This document shows positions 34,496 to 43,439 of a stretch of DNA of 47,449 bases, one piece after another. Made by a program: the position numbers and the translations under genes. This stretch comes from Roseovarius azorensis (GTDB lineage Bacteria > Pseudomonadota > Alphaproteobacteria > Rhodobacterales > Rhodobacteraceae), in NCBI RefSeq assembly GCF_900109455.1, contig NZ_FOAG01000018.1, forward strand, positions 1-47,449, read 5' to 3'. The stretch's first letter is position 1. Each line of letters begins with the position of its first letter. Below the pieces are notes generated by a model. The model ran no database searches. It was not told the DNA's origin and saw only the letters and a list, made by a program, of their open reading frames with translations.

Positions 34496-35769
34496 TGGGT
34501 TGCGTTCTGGGAGCAATCGCCGATGATTTCACCGGCGCCACCGATCTTGCCAGCCTGCTGGCGCGGAGCGGCATGCCCGTCTCGCTGCGTATCGGAGTGC
34601 CGAAGACGCCGCCGGACGATGCCGCCCCGCTTGATGTGGTCGCGCTCAAGATCCGCACCAGCCCTGTGGATGAGGCGCGCGCACAATCGCTCGCGGCACT
34701 CGGTTGGCTCAGGACAGCGGGCGCGACGCGGTTTTTCTGGAAATATTGCTCGACCTTCGATTCCACGCCAGAGGGCAACATCGGCCCGGTGGCCGAGGCG
34801 CTGATGACCGCTCTTGGCGCCGACCAGACCGTTTATTGCCCGGCCTTTCCGGAAAACGGTCGGACGGTTTTCATGGGCAACCTCTTTGTCGGGCGGCTGC
34901 CTCTGGCGGAAAGCCCGATGAAGGACCATCCGCTGACTCCGATGAAGGACAGCAACCTGATGCGCCTGCTGGCATCGCAGGTGAAGGGCCGGACCGGATT
35001 GGTCGACCGGCTGACCGTGGCCAGCGGGGCAGAGGCGCTCCATTCCGAACTGCAACAGCTAAAGGATGCGGGAGTTTCACATGTGGTCGTCGATGCCGTC
35101 TCGAACGACGACCTGCTCATCATCGCCGAGGCCTGCCGCGACCATGTACTCCTGACCGGAGGATCGGCCCTCGCAATGCCACTGCCTGCACTCTATCATG
35201 CCGACGGTCTCTTGCCGCAGACAGTGATGGCACAGCGCGCCCGGCCAACGCTTGCTCCGCAAGCGATTGTGCTCTCGGGCAGCTGCTCGGACATGACCAA
35301 CCGACAGGTCGCAGCCTATATCGCGGCAGGACGGCCAGCATATCGGCTTGATCCGCTGACGCTAGTCAGAAACGGCCCGGGAGCCGCGCTGGATTGGATC
35401 GCCGCCCAGGATCTGGCAAAGGCTCCGTTGATCTATGCCACGGCAGATCCCGAGACCGTGCGCCGGACGCAGGCCGATCTCGGCCCGGTGGTGGCGGGTG
35501 AGATCGTCGAAAAGGCACTGGCGGCCTGCGCGACAGCGGCCCGCGACAAGGGCGCGGGACGGTTTGTCGTGGCGGGCGGCGAGACCTCAGGTGCGGTCAC
35601 CCAGGCGCTTGACGTAGACCGGCTCGATATCGGGCCAGAGATCGCACCCGGCGTGCCGTGGTGCTTCTGTCATACCGGCGAACGCCCCGCGGCTCTCGCC
35701 CTGAAGTCGGGCAACTTCGGTACCGAAGGCTTCTTTGCCGATGCCCTCGCCCGACTGGAGGAGGCATGA
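34495..35769 (+). CDS. otnK: 3-oxo-tetronate 4-kinase OtnK (DUF1537 family)
   Basis: This 424-residue kinase has the N-terminal substrate domain motif GAIADDFTGATDLASLL, the middle KYCSTFDSTPEGNIGP and GRTVFMGNLFVG segments, and the C-terminal nucleotide domain with VVAGGETSGAVTQAL. The family phosphorylates four-carbon keto-acid sugars. It acts after OtnI and before OtnC, giving 3-oxo-tetronate 4-phosphate. The ATG overlaps the ltnD stop (TGATG). Confidence 0.92.
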   Translation: MGCVLGAIADDFTGATDLASLLARSGMPVSLRIGVPKTPPDDAAPLDVVALKIRTSPVDEARAQSLAALGWLRTAGATRFFWKYCSTFDSTPEGNIGPVAEALMTALGADQTVYCPAFPENGRTVFMGNLFVGRLPLAESPMKDHPLTPMKDSNLMRLLASQVKGRTGLVDRLTVASGAEALHSELQQLKDAGVSHVVVDAVSNDDLLIIAEACRDHVLLTGGSALAMPLPALYHADGLLPQTVMAQRARPTLAPQAIVLSGSCSDMTNRQVAAYIAAGRPAYRLDPLTLVRNGPGAALDWIAAQDLAKAPLIYATADPETVRRTQADLGPVVAGEIVEKALAACATAARDKGAGRFVVAGGETSGAVTQALDVDRLDIGPEIAPGVPWCFCHTGERPAALALKSGNFGTEGFFADALARLEEA

Positions 35770-36413
35770 CCCCAGATAACCGCCTGCGTGAGCAGATCTG
35801 CGTGCTGGCGAAATCCCTCTTTGACCGGGGCCTGACCGGCGGATCCACGGGCAATATCTCGGCGCGCACAGAGGATGGCGGGCTGTTGGTCTCGCCGACC
35901 GGCACATCCTTCGGGCGGCTTGATCCGACGCGCCTGTCGAGATTGGATGCCAGGGGCAGGTTGATCGACGGCGATCCGCCAACCAAGGAAATGCCACTGC
36001 ACAGCGCCTTTTATGACACGCGATCAACTGCGGGCGCGGTGGTGCATCTGCATTCCTGCCATGCTGTCGCCCTCTCGATGATGCCCGATGTGGACGCTGA
36101 CGACTTCCTCCCGCCCCTGACGCCCTACGCGATCATGAAACTGGGCCGGGTCGCACTCTTGCCGTTCTTCCTGCCCGGCGATCCGGCGATGGGGTTGGCG
36201 GTGCGCGGGCTGGCAGGGCGGCGCTCTGCGGTGATGCTGGCCAATCACGGGCCAGTCGTGGCGGGCAAGGATGTCGAGGCGGCCTGCAACGCCATCGAGG
36301 AACTCGAGGATACCGCGCGCCTTGCGATGCTGCTACGAGGCTGCAATCCCCGGATGCTGTCATCCGCCGAAGTACAACAGCTCGTCACCCGGTTCAACGT
36401 GGATTGGGACTGA
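35766..36413 (+). CDS. otnC: 3-oxo-tetronate 4-phosphate decarboxylase OtnC (class II aldolase family)
   Basis: This 215-residue metal enzyme has LTGGSTGNISAR (phosphate-binding), PTKEMPLHSAFY with the catalytic Glu, the metal-binding His pair in VVHLHSCHAVALS, and a third His in LANHGPVV. It decarboxylates 3-oxo-tetronate 4-phosphate to dihydroxyacetone phosphate and CO2. The ATG overlaps the otnK stop (ATGA) and has GAGGAGG upstream. Confidence 0.9.
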   Translation: MTPDNRLREQICVLAKSLFDRGLTGGSTGNISARTEDGGLLVSPTGTSFGRLDPTRLSRLDARGRLIDGDPPTKEMPLHSAFYDTRSTAGAVVHLHSCHAVALSMMPDVDADDFLPPLTPYAIMKLGRVALLPFFLPGDPAMGLAVRGLAGRRSAVMLANHGPVVAGKDVEAACNAIEELEDTARLAMLLRGCNPRMLSSAEVQQLVTRFNVDWD

Positions 36414-37174
36414 TGCGCTTTTCCGCCAATCTGGGATTCCTCTGGGCCGACCGCCCGCTGACCGATGCGGTCCGCGCCGCGGCGACCGCAGGCTTTGACG
36501 CGGTGGAATGCCATTGGCCCTATGATACTCCGGCGCAGGATGTCGCCGCGGTTCTCAGAGAAACCGGCCTGCCGATGCTGGGCCTCAACACCCGCCGGGG
36601 CAATGTCGCGGCAGGCGAGAACGGGCTCTCTGCCCTGCCCGGACGCGAAGACGAAGCCCGCGCCGCCATCGACGAGGCCATCGCCTATGCCATCGCCATC
36701 GGTACACGCAACGTACATGTCATGGCCGGTTTCGTACAAGGTGAGCACGCCCAGGATACGTTCCTCGCCAACCTCGGCCATGCCTGCCGTCAGGCCCGGC
36801 CCGAGGGTATCACGATCCTGATCGAACCGCTCAACGACTACGACGCGCCGGGGTATTTCCTGCAGACCACGACGCAGGCCGAGGCGCTGATCGACCAATT
36901 GGGTGCCCCCAACCTGCGACTGATGTTTGACTGCTACCACGTGCAGTTGATGGAAGGCAACCTGACCCGGCGCCTGACCCGCCTGCTGCCTAAAATCGGC
37001 CACATCCAGTTCGCTTCTGTCCCCGACCGAGGCGCACCTGACCGAGGTGAGGTGAACTTCGCCCATGTTTTCGCCCATATCGCAGAGCTGGGATGGACCG
37101 CGCCTCTGGGGGCGGAATACCGGCCGCAGGGCCCGACGGAAACCACTCTGGACTGGCTTGCCACCCTGCGCTGA
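36413..37174 (+). CDS. otnI: 2-oxo-tetronate isomerase OtnI (hydroxypyruvate isomerase family)
   Basis: This 253-residue TIM-barrel isomerase has AGFDAVECHWPYD, the catalytic Glu in ILIEPLNDYDAPGYFL, metal ligands in LMFDCYHVQ, and the second catalytic Glu in GAEYRPQGPTE. It interconverts 2-oxo- and 3-oxo-tetronate between LtnD and OtnK. The ATG is fused to the otnC stop (TGATG). It ends the tightly packed ltnD-otnK-otnC-otnI operon. Confidence 0.9.
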   Translation: MRFSANLGFLWADRPLTDAVRAAATAGFDAVECHWPYDTPAQDVAAVLRETGLPMLGLNTRRGNVAAGENGLSALPGREDEARAAIDEAIAYAIAIGTRNVHVMAGFVQGEHAQDTFLANLGHACRQARPEGITILIEPLNDYDAPGYFLQTTTQAEALIDQLGAPNLRLMFDCYHVQLMEGNLTRRLTRLLPKIGHIQFASVPDRGAPDRGEVNFAHVFAHIAELGWTAPLGAEYRPQGPTETTLDWLATLR

Positions 37175-37241
37175 CCGGGCAGAGGGCAGGCATGATCGGC
37201 CGCAAGTTGACGGAGCAATTCTGGCCGAAATCATCACGGCC

Positions 37242-37261
37242 TGTCCCGGTTTTGCGGGACA
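37242..37261. terminator. Possible hairpin between convergent genes
   Basis: TGTCCCG and CGGGACA form a perfect seven-bp stem with loop GTTTTG between otnI and the aldehyde dehydrogenase stop codons. No T-run follows. Confidence 0.35.
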
Positions 37262-37285
37262 TCGCAGGTTGCGCGCTGCGTCGCG

Positions 37286-38743
37286 TCACCCGTGGCGCAG
37301 CGTGATGGTCTTGAGCCTTGTGAATCCGTAAAGCGCCTCGAACCCCTTTTCGCGACCATGGCCCGATTTGCCTGACCCGCCGAATGGCAGCTCAATCCCG
37401 CCGCCCGCACCGTAATTGTTGACAAAGACCTGCCCCGCCCTGAGCGCATGCGCCATGCGGAATTGCCGTGCCCCATCCTGTGTCCAGACGCCCGCGACAA
37501 GGCCGTAGTCGGTACCATTGGCAATGGCGATCGCCTCTGCCTCGTCGGAAAAAGGGATCGCGACCTGCACTGGGCCGAATATTTCCTGCTGCGCGAGGAC
37601 ATGGTCAGGCGGCACATCGCGAAAGAGCGTGGGCGCGACGTAGTATCCCCCCGCAGGCGCATCCGGCGCAACCCGGCCTTGGGCAGCGATGGCAAGATCC
37701 GCGCCCCGCGCCAGCATCGCCTCGACCCGCTGCTTCTGCTTGGCATTGATCAACGGGCCAATGCGGGCATCCGCCATGGCGGGGCCAACGGCAAGGCCAC
37801 GATAAACCCCGGCCATTGCCGCGATCACCCGCTCATAAACGCCCCGCTGGATCAGGACGCGAGAAGCCGCCGAACAGGTCTGTCCCGCCGCTTGCATGCA
37901 GGCGCCGACCAGGGTCGGCAACGCCGCGTCCAGATCGACATCGTCGAATACGATATGCGGGGACTTGCCGCCCAGTTCCAGCGTGACCGGCACCACGTTG
38001 CGCGCCGCCGCCGTCTGGATCATCACACCCACATCGACCGAACCGGTGAACGAGACATGATGCACCCCGGGATGTCCCGAGAGCGCCGCGCCGACCTCGG
38101 AGCCAAACCCGGTCACGACATTGAACGCCCCCGCCGGAAAACCTGCCTCGGACACAAGCGTCGCCAAGGCCAGCGAACTGAGCGAGGCATCCTCGGCCGG
38201 TTTCAGCACGCAAGCGTTTCCGGCGGCCAGCGCCGCGCCAACCGATCGGCCGACGATCTGCATCGGATAGTTCCACGGCACGATATGGCCGGTCACGCCA
38301 TGCGGTTCGCGGATTGTCAGCACGGTATGGCCCGCCTGATAGGGAATGGTATCGCCATGCAATTTGTCCGCCGCACCGGCGTAGAATTCCAGATAGCGCG
38401 CCAGGGCCGTCACATCCGCGCGGCATTGGCTGATCGGCTTGCCCACGTCGAGACATTCCAGCCGCGCCAGATCCTCGGCCCGTTCCAGCACCAACTCGCG
38501 GAGCTTCATCAACAGCCGCCCGCGCTCTGTCGGGCTCAGCCTGCCCCAATCGCCGGATAGCGCGGACTCGGCGGCCATGACAGCCGCATCAATGTCCATA
38601 GTCGTGGCACGTCCGATGCGCGCGAACTCCACTCCGGTTGACGGATCAAGAACCGGCAGCGTGTCGCCTCCGGTCACCGGGTGCCACGCCCCGCCCCAGA
38701 AAATGCCGGTGGGGTCAAACCATAGCTGCGCGTCAGCTGTCAT
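37286..38743 (-). CDS. NAD(P)-dependent aldehyde dehydrogenase
   Basis: This 485-residue enzyme has the catalytic Glu in VTLELGGKSPHIVFDD, the catalytic Cys in QAAGQTCSAASR, the nucleotide-binding FTGSVDVGVMI, and the C-terminal PFGGSGKSGHGREKG. It oxidises an aldehyde to its acid; the sequence is in the broad betaine-aldehyde/sugar-aldehyde group and the substrate is unresolved. Its position suggests it feeds acid sugars into the otn or apionate routes. It lies downstream of the GntR gene, in the same direction, with a 35-bp gap. Confidence 0.9.
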   Translation of the reverse strand: MTADAQLWFDPTGIFWGGAWHPVTGGDTLPVLDPSTGVEFARIGRATTMDIDAAVMAAESALSGDWGRLSPTERGRLLMKLRELVLERAEDLARLECLDVGKPISQCRADVTALARYLEFYAGAADKLHGDTIPYQAGHTVLTIREPHGVTGHIVPWNYPMQIVGRSVGAALAAGNACVLKPAEDASLSSLALATLVSEAGFPAGAFNVVTGFGSEVGAALSGHPGVHHVSFTGSVDVGVMIQTAAARNVVPVTLELGGKSPHIVFDDVDLDAALPTLVGACMQAAGQTCSAASRVLIQRGVYERVIAAMAGVYRGLAVGPAMADARIGPLINAKQKQRVEAMLARGADLAIAAQGRVAPDAPAGGYYVAPTLFRDVPPDHVLAQQEIFGPVQVAIPFSDEAEAIAIANGTDYGLVAGVWTQDGARQFRMAHALRAGQVFVNNYGAGGGIELPFGGSGKSGHGREKGFEALYGFTRLKTITLRHG

Positions 38744-38778
38744 CGTGATGTCCTTGCATTGTGTTTCAGAACTTTCGA

Positions 38779-39474
38779 TCAGGTCAGCGCCTGATAAAAC
38801 GGTTCGAACCGCGACCGGCTCTGCGTCAGGTGGTCCCGCATCGCCGCCGCGGCCCCGTCGGCATCACGCGCCGCGATCCGTTCAAAGATCAGCTCATGTT
38901 CGCGCAGCGCCTGCTCTCTCAGATCGGCAGTAAAGCGCAGGCGAAACATCTGCATCGGCTGGCGCAGCCGTCCGAGCGCCTCGACAATCAGCGCATTGCC
39001 AGAACCAGTCGCAATCCTGTCGTGAAACCTCAGATCGGCCAGACCGAAACGACCAGACATCGCCGAGGGATCGGCGTCCCGAAGCGCGGCAGTCATTTCA
39101 TTAATGGCCTCTCGTAGCGCGTCTGTCTCAGCCGCACTCATCGCAACTGTAGCCATGGCGGTAGCCTCGGGTTCCAGCAGCAGGCGGAATTCGTAGAACT
39201 GTCGCAACCTGTCTGCGGACGGCATGGGTGCCGCACTGAACCCCACGTTGTGACGGCGCACCACCAGACCTTCGGCCTCAAGCCGGATCAGCGCTGCGCG
39301 CACCGGCGTTTGCGACACACCCAGATCCCGCGCCAGCACATCAATCGCCAGCCGTTCGCCAGCCGGGATTTCCTGCGACATGAGTCGCGCCAGAAGGATG
39401 CCATGCACCTCCTCGCCAAGTGAAGGCCGGTCGGACAGTAGGGCCGTGGAGATCGTCATTGTCTCAGCCGTCAT
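38779..39474 (-). CDS. GntR-family regulator, FCD type
   Basis: This regulator of about 231 residues has an N-terminal winged helix (GEEVHGILLARLMSQEIPAG, LGVSQTPVRAALIRLEAEGL) and a C-terminal helical FCD effector domain with metal-binding His residues (LRFHDRIATGSGN). It probably represses the aldehyde dehydrogenase and the divergent dehydrogenase genes. The start is uncertain: ATG at 39474 or 39459, or GTG at 39504, none with a clear ribosome site. Confidence 0.85.
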   Translation of the reverse strand: MTAETMTISTALLSDRPSLGEEVHGILLARLMSQEIPAGERLAIDVLARDLGVSQTPVRAALIRLEAEGLVVRRHNVGFSAAPMPSADRLRQFYEFRLLLEPEATAMATVAMSAAETDALREAINEMTAALRDADPSAMSGRFGLADLRFHDRIATGSGNALIVEALGRLRQPMQMFRLRFTADLREQALREHELIFERIAARDADGAAAAMRDHLTQSRSRFEPFYQALT

Positions 39475-39521
39475 CAGTTGTCGGTTAGCGGATGTTTCCA
39501 CCACTTTACGTCAAATATCAT

Positions 39522-39568
39522 ATCGGATACGAAATAGGAAGCAAGGACGAACCGATCGGCATCGGATA
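39522..39568. promoter_or_regulatory. Twin ATCGGATA boxes, candidate GntR operator
   Basis: ATCGGATA occurs at 39522-39529 and 39561-39568, 39 bp apart (close to four helical turns). The first lies in TATCATATCGGATA, a near-palindrome. They sit in the divergent promoter of the GntR gene. Confidence 0.45.
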
Positions 39569-39579
39569 GGGAGCATGGG

Positions 39580-40668
39580 ATGAAAACCTATAGAATCGCC
39601 ACCATAGCGGGTGACGGTATCGGACCCGAGGTGACCCGATCCGCTCTTGAGGTTCTGACCGAAGCGCTCGGCTCATCCCGCATCGCCTTTGAAATGGTTG
39701 AGGGCGGCGCCACGCATTACCAGCGTACGGGAGAGGTGCTGCCCGAGAGCACCTTCGCCGCCTGCCGTGATCTAGATGCGATCCTGCATGGCGCGGCGGG
39801 GCTGCCCGGCGTCACATACCCGGATGGCACCGAGGTGGGCAACGAGTTGCATCTGCAACTGCGCTTTCGTCTGGATCTCTACGCCAACATGCGCCCGATC
39901 CGTCTCTTGCGCGGGGTGCGCTCGCCGCTGAGGGATTTCGACGGCGGCGGGATTGATTATGTGGTCGTTCGCGAGAATACCGAAGGTCTCTATGCCAGCC
40001 GGGGCGCGGGCGTGTTGCTGCGGGATGAGATGGCGTCTGACACGCTTGTCGTGACCCGCAAGGGAACCGAGCGGATCGCCAGCTTTGCCTTTGATCTCGC
40101 CCGATCACGCAATGGTGCACCGCGTGACGGCACATCCCGTGTGACAGTCTGTGACAAGGCCAATATCCTGCGCAGCTACGCCTTCTTCCGCGCAATCTGC
40201 GACGAGATTCATGCAAGCTTCCCCGATGTCGGGATCGATTACGCCTATGCCGACGCGATCACCGTCCATATGCTCAAGCGGCCTGACCACTTTGATGTGA
40301 TCGTGGCCGAGAACATGTTTGGCGACATCATTTCCGATCTCGGGGCGGCGACGGTCGGCGGCATGGGTATCTCGCCCTCGGGCGAGATTGGCGAGAACCA
40401 CGCGCTGTTTCAGGGGGCGCATGGATCGGCGCCGGACATTGCCGGGCAGAATGTCGCAAGTCCGGTAGCCACGGTGCTGTCGGGGGCGCTCATGCTGCGG
40501 TGGTTGGCGCGGCAACATGACGACCCGTCGCTGACCGACGCCGCCGACCGGATCGACCGCGCGGTAGAGCAGGTTCTGGCAACCGGCGAGAGCGTGCCGC
40601 GCGATCTGGGTGGCACGGCAAGTTGCACGGAAATGACACAAGCGATCTGCCGCACGCTGGCGGCATAG
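39580..40668 (+). CDS. Isopropylmalate/isocitrate/tartrate dehydrogenase-family enzyme
   Basis: This 362-residue beta-decarboxylating dehydrogenase has the motifs [31 protein letters not shown], a Lys in VCDKANILR and [14 protein letters not shown] with the metal-binding Asp. Substrates in the family include isopropylmalate, tartrate, D-malate and related 2-hydroxyacids. In an acid-sugar cluster with TRAP transport, a sugar-acid or tartrate-like substrate is likely. GGGAGC precedes the ATG. It is 10 bp from the next gene. Confidence 0.85.
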   Translation: MKTYRIATIAGDGIGPEVTRSALEVLTEALGSSRIAFEMVEGGATHYQRTGEVLPESTFAACRDLDAILHGAAGLPGVTYPDGTEVGNELHLQLRFRLDLYANMRPIRLLRGVRSPLRDFDGGGIDYVVVRENTEGLYASRGAGVLLRDEMASDTLVVTRKGTERIASFAFDLARSRNGAPRDGTSRVTVCDKANILRSYAFFRAICDEIHASFPDVGIDYAYADAITVHMLKRPDHFDVIVAENMFGDIISDLGAATVGGMGISPSGEIGENHALFQGAHGSAPDIAGQNVASPVATVLSGALMLRWLARQHDDPSLTDAADRIDRAVEQVLATGESVPRDLGGTASCTEMTQAICRTLAA

Positions 40669-40678
40669 GAGCGACTCC

Positions 40679-41566
40679 ATGACGAACAAGACAATCGGGA
40701 TCATTGGTGTGGGACTGATGGGCCATGGCATTGCGATCAACCTGGTGCGCAAGGGCTGGCGGCTGAAGTATTACCGGCATGCGGGCAATCAGCCGACCGA
40801 CGATCTGGACGCTCTCGGCGCAACCGGAATCGACGGGCTTGCGGCGCTTGCCGCTACTTCGGATGTGGTGGTGCTCTGTCTCAACGGTTCGCCTCAGGTC
40901 GAGGCAGTGATGTTGAAAGAGAGCGGAGTGCTGGAGGGACTCAGGCCCGGATCGGTGGTGGTGGATTGCTCGACAGCCGTTCCCGCCTCTACCAGAACGG
41001 TTGCGGCCAGGGTGGCCGCAGCGGGCAGTCGGTTCATGGATGCCGCAATGACACGCACCCCGCTTGAGGCGGAACAGGGGCGGCTCAACCTCCTGATCGG
41101 GGCTGATCCCGCATTGCTCGACGAGATGACGCCGCTTCTTGCGTGTTTCTCCGAAAACCGGTTTCACGCCGGAAAGGTCGGGGCGGGCCACGCGCTTAAA
41201 CTGTTGCACAATTTTGTCTCGATCGGTGGCGTTACCCTGATCGCAGAGGCCTTTGCCTGCGCCAAGGCGTCCGGAATATCGGCCGAGGTGCTGGTCAGTG
41301 TCCTGCAACAGGGCGGCGGGCATGGCGCGGCGCTTGACCGGCTCGCGCCCTATGTTCTCGAGGGCGATCCCTCGCGTATGAAATTCTCGGTCGCCAATGC
41401 CCGCAAGGACTTGGATTATTACGGGCAGTTCGTGCGCGACGCCGGGTCGAGCCACGGAGTCGCTGATGGCATCCTCGGCACACTCACGGCGCTGGCGGCG
41501 GCGGGTATGACAGATCGCTATCTCGCCGAGGCGCCCGATGCCATTGCGCGGCTCTCGGACGATTGA
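40679..41566 (+). CDS. 3-hydroxyisobutyrate-dehydrogenase-family oxidoreductase
   Basis: This 295-residue NAD(P)-dependent enzyme has IGIIGVGLMGHGIAINL at the N-terminus, the substrate loop MDAAMTRTPLEAEQGRLNLL and the catalytic Lys in GHALKLLHNFVS. It is a distant paralogue of ltnD in this window. The TRT in place of the more usual SGG loop suggests a different substrate. It is co-directional with the preceding dehydrogenase and convergent with the TRAP genes. Confidence 0.85.
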   Translation: MTNKTIGIIGVGLMGHGIAINLVRKGWRLKYYRHAGNQPTDDLDALGATGIDGLAALAATSDVVVLCLNGSPQVEAVMLKESGVLEGLRPGSVVVDCSTAVPASTRTVAARVAAAGSRFMDAAMTRTPLEAEQGRLNLLIGADPALLDEMTPLLACFSENRFHAGKVGAGHALKLLHNFVSIGGVTLIAEAFACAKASGISAEVLVSVLQQGGGHGAALDRLAPYVLEGDPSRMKFSVANARKDLDYYGQFVRDAGSSHGVADGILGTLTALAAAGMTDRYLAEAPDAIARLSDD

Positions 41567-41584
41567 CCGGAGCCGCGCCTGCCG

Positions 41585-42868
41585 TCATTCGATCCCCATG
41601 ATCATTTGCATCGGCCAGAGCGACACCGCCGGCACATAAGTCACGATCATCAGCGCCGCAAAAACCGTGAGCACGAACCACATGAGCTGCGGGATGATCT
41701 TCTCGACCGGCAGGTCGGCCACGGCGCAGGCCGCGAACAGGTTTACGCCCAGAGGCGGCGTAATCATACCAAGCGCCAGATTGACCACGATGATCAGCCC
41801 GAAATGTACCGGGTCAACGCCATAGGCGATAGCGATAGGCGTCAGAATCGGAGCCAGCACGAGGATCGCCGCCGATGTTTCGATGAACATGCCCACGATC
41901 AGCAGAAGGATGTTGACCGCAAAGAGAAAGGCTATGCGCGACTCGAACATGTCCTTGAACCATGCGGCTACTTCGTTGGGCAGGCCAGATCGCGCGATTA
42001 GGAATGAAAACAGCGCCGCCGCCGATATGATCAGCATGATCGCAGAGGTCGAAATCACCGTTCGCTTTAGAATGTCTGGCAGATCGCGAAACTTGAGTTC
42101 GCGGTAAAACACCATGCCCACCAGAACCGCGGCGGCGACGGCGACCGCGCTCGCCTCGGTCGGGGTGAAGATGCCCGAATAGATACCGCCCAGGATCACC
42201 AGCGGCACCAGCAGCGCGGGCAGAGCCTGGACCAGCGCAGGCCCGAGGCGCGGGCGATCCACGGCATCCTGAAGTCCGATGCCTCGGATACGGCAGAGGA
42301 TCAGAACCAGCGCCATCAGGGACACTGCGACCAAAAGGCCAGGCCCGAGTCCGGCAAGAAACAGCTGCCCGATGGAGGTATCGGTCGAGACACCGTAGAG
42401 GATCAGGGGGATGGAGGGCGGGATCAGCACACCCAGTTCGGCAGAGCTTGCCTGCACCGAGGCCGCCATCGGCTTGGGGTATCCATGTCGCACCATCGCC
42501 GGAATGAGAATCGCGCCGATTGCAAAGGTTGTCGCCACCGAAGAGCCGGAAACCGAGGCGAACATCATGCAGGTCAGCACGCAAGAGGCAGCAAGCCCGC
42601 CCTGAATGCCTCCCACGATGGATTTCGCCAGTTCGACCAGCCGGTGCGAAATGCCACCCGCCGACATCAGGTTGCCCGCGAGGATAAAGAGCGGGATCGC
42701 CATCAGCGGATAGCTGTCAAGCCCGGTGAACATGCGTTGCGCGACCAGCAACATGGGCAGGCGACCCTGCACCTCGATGCCGATCACAGAGGCAAGACCG
42801 ATCGCCACCGCAATCGGCACGCCCGCCAGAAAAAAGATGGCCAGCGAAAGGGCCAGCGCCAGGTTCAT
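41585..42868 (-). CDS. dctM: TRAP transporter large permease DctM
   Basis: This 427-residue inner-membrane protein has about 12 hydrophobic segments and DctM hallmarks: MRFPIAFALGL-like GVPIAVAIGLASVIGIE, PLFILAGNLMSAGGI, SAELGVLIPPSIPLILYG and ITPPLGVNLFAACAVAD. It carries the sodium-coupled import of an acid ligand captured by DctP. The ATG overlaps the dctQ stop (ATGA); upstream extension in the same frame is antisense to dctQ and not real. Confidence 0.92.
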   Translation of the reverse strand: MNLALALSLAIFFLAGVPIAVAIGLASVIGIEVQGRLPMLLVAQRMFTGLDSYPLMAIPLFILAGNLMSAGGISHRLVELAKSIVGGIQGGLAASCVLTCMMFASVSGSSVATTFAIGAILIPAMVRHGYPKPMAASVQASSAELGVLIPPSIPLILYGVSTDTSIGQLFLAGLGPGLLVAVSLMALVLILCRIRGIGLQDAVDRPRLGPALVQALPALLVPLVILGGIYSGIFTPTEASAVAVAAAVLVGMVFYRELKFRDLPDILKRTVISTSAIMLIISAAALFSFLIARSGLPNEVAAWFKDMFESRIAFLFAVNILLLIVGMFIETSAAILVLAPILTPIAIAYGVDPVHFGLIIVVNLALGMITPPLGVNLFAACAVADLPVEKIIPQLMWFVLTVFAALMIVTYVPAVSLWPMQMIMGIE

Positions 42869-43377
42869 TGCATCGCCTCTGGTTGTGGATCGGATCGCGC
42901 AGCCCACTCGCCGCGCGAGGCGCGCAGCATGCAGCCCAGAACCGCGATCATGATGAAAACAGAGCCAACCGGCAGTGCGGCATAAACCCAAGAGATAGAG
43001 ACCTCGAGCGCGGCGAGTTTCTGCGATACCACCCTCTGCGCCATGGCCCAGCCCTGCCAGAAGAGCACGCCAAAGAAGATCAGCGTCAGACCCAGCGACA
43101 CCTGATAGAGCCCGAGACCCAGACGCATCGGCAAGGCACGTTGAATGATCTCGACCGAAATCATGCTGCCATGACGAAAGGCGGGACCAACCCCCAGCAG
43201 AACCGACCAGATCATCGCAGAGCGCGTGATCACCTCGGACCATGTAGACGGGTTGCCAAGCAGGAAACGCGCGGTAACCTGATACATTGCCAACGCGGTC
43301 GAAGTTAACAGGAACCCGACGGCGAGCCAGAGCGCGATGCGCGTCGTAACTGTCTCGAATCTAAGAAATATATCCAT
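42865..43377 (-). CDS. dctQ: TRAP transporter small permease DctQ
   Basis: This 170-residue membrane protein has four hydrophobic segments and the typical VTARFLLGNPSTWSEVITRS motif between helices. It associates with DctM. ATG 43377 has GGAG close upstream; a GTG at 43428 is possible but adds an unlikely basic leader. It lies 62 bp after dctP. Confidence 0.9.
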   Translation of the reverse strand: MDIFLRFETVTTRIALWLAVGFLLTSTALAMYQVTARFLLGNPSTWSEVITRSAMIWSVLLGVGPAFRHGSMISVEIIQRALPMRLGLGLYQVSLGLTLIFFGVLFWQGWAMAQRVVSQKLAALEVSISWVYAALPVGSVFIMIAVLGCMLRASRGEWAARSDPQPEAMQ

Positions 43378-43439
43378 CGGCTCCGGCTTTCGTGAAAGGG
43401 ACTGGCGCGAACGCGCCAGTCCGATCACCCTGTCAGGGT

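Noticed and set aside
42869..43243. N-terminal extension of dctM
   Set aside because: It overlaps dctQ in another frame; the conserved DctM start is at 42868 with a stop/start overlap.
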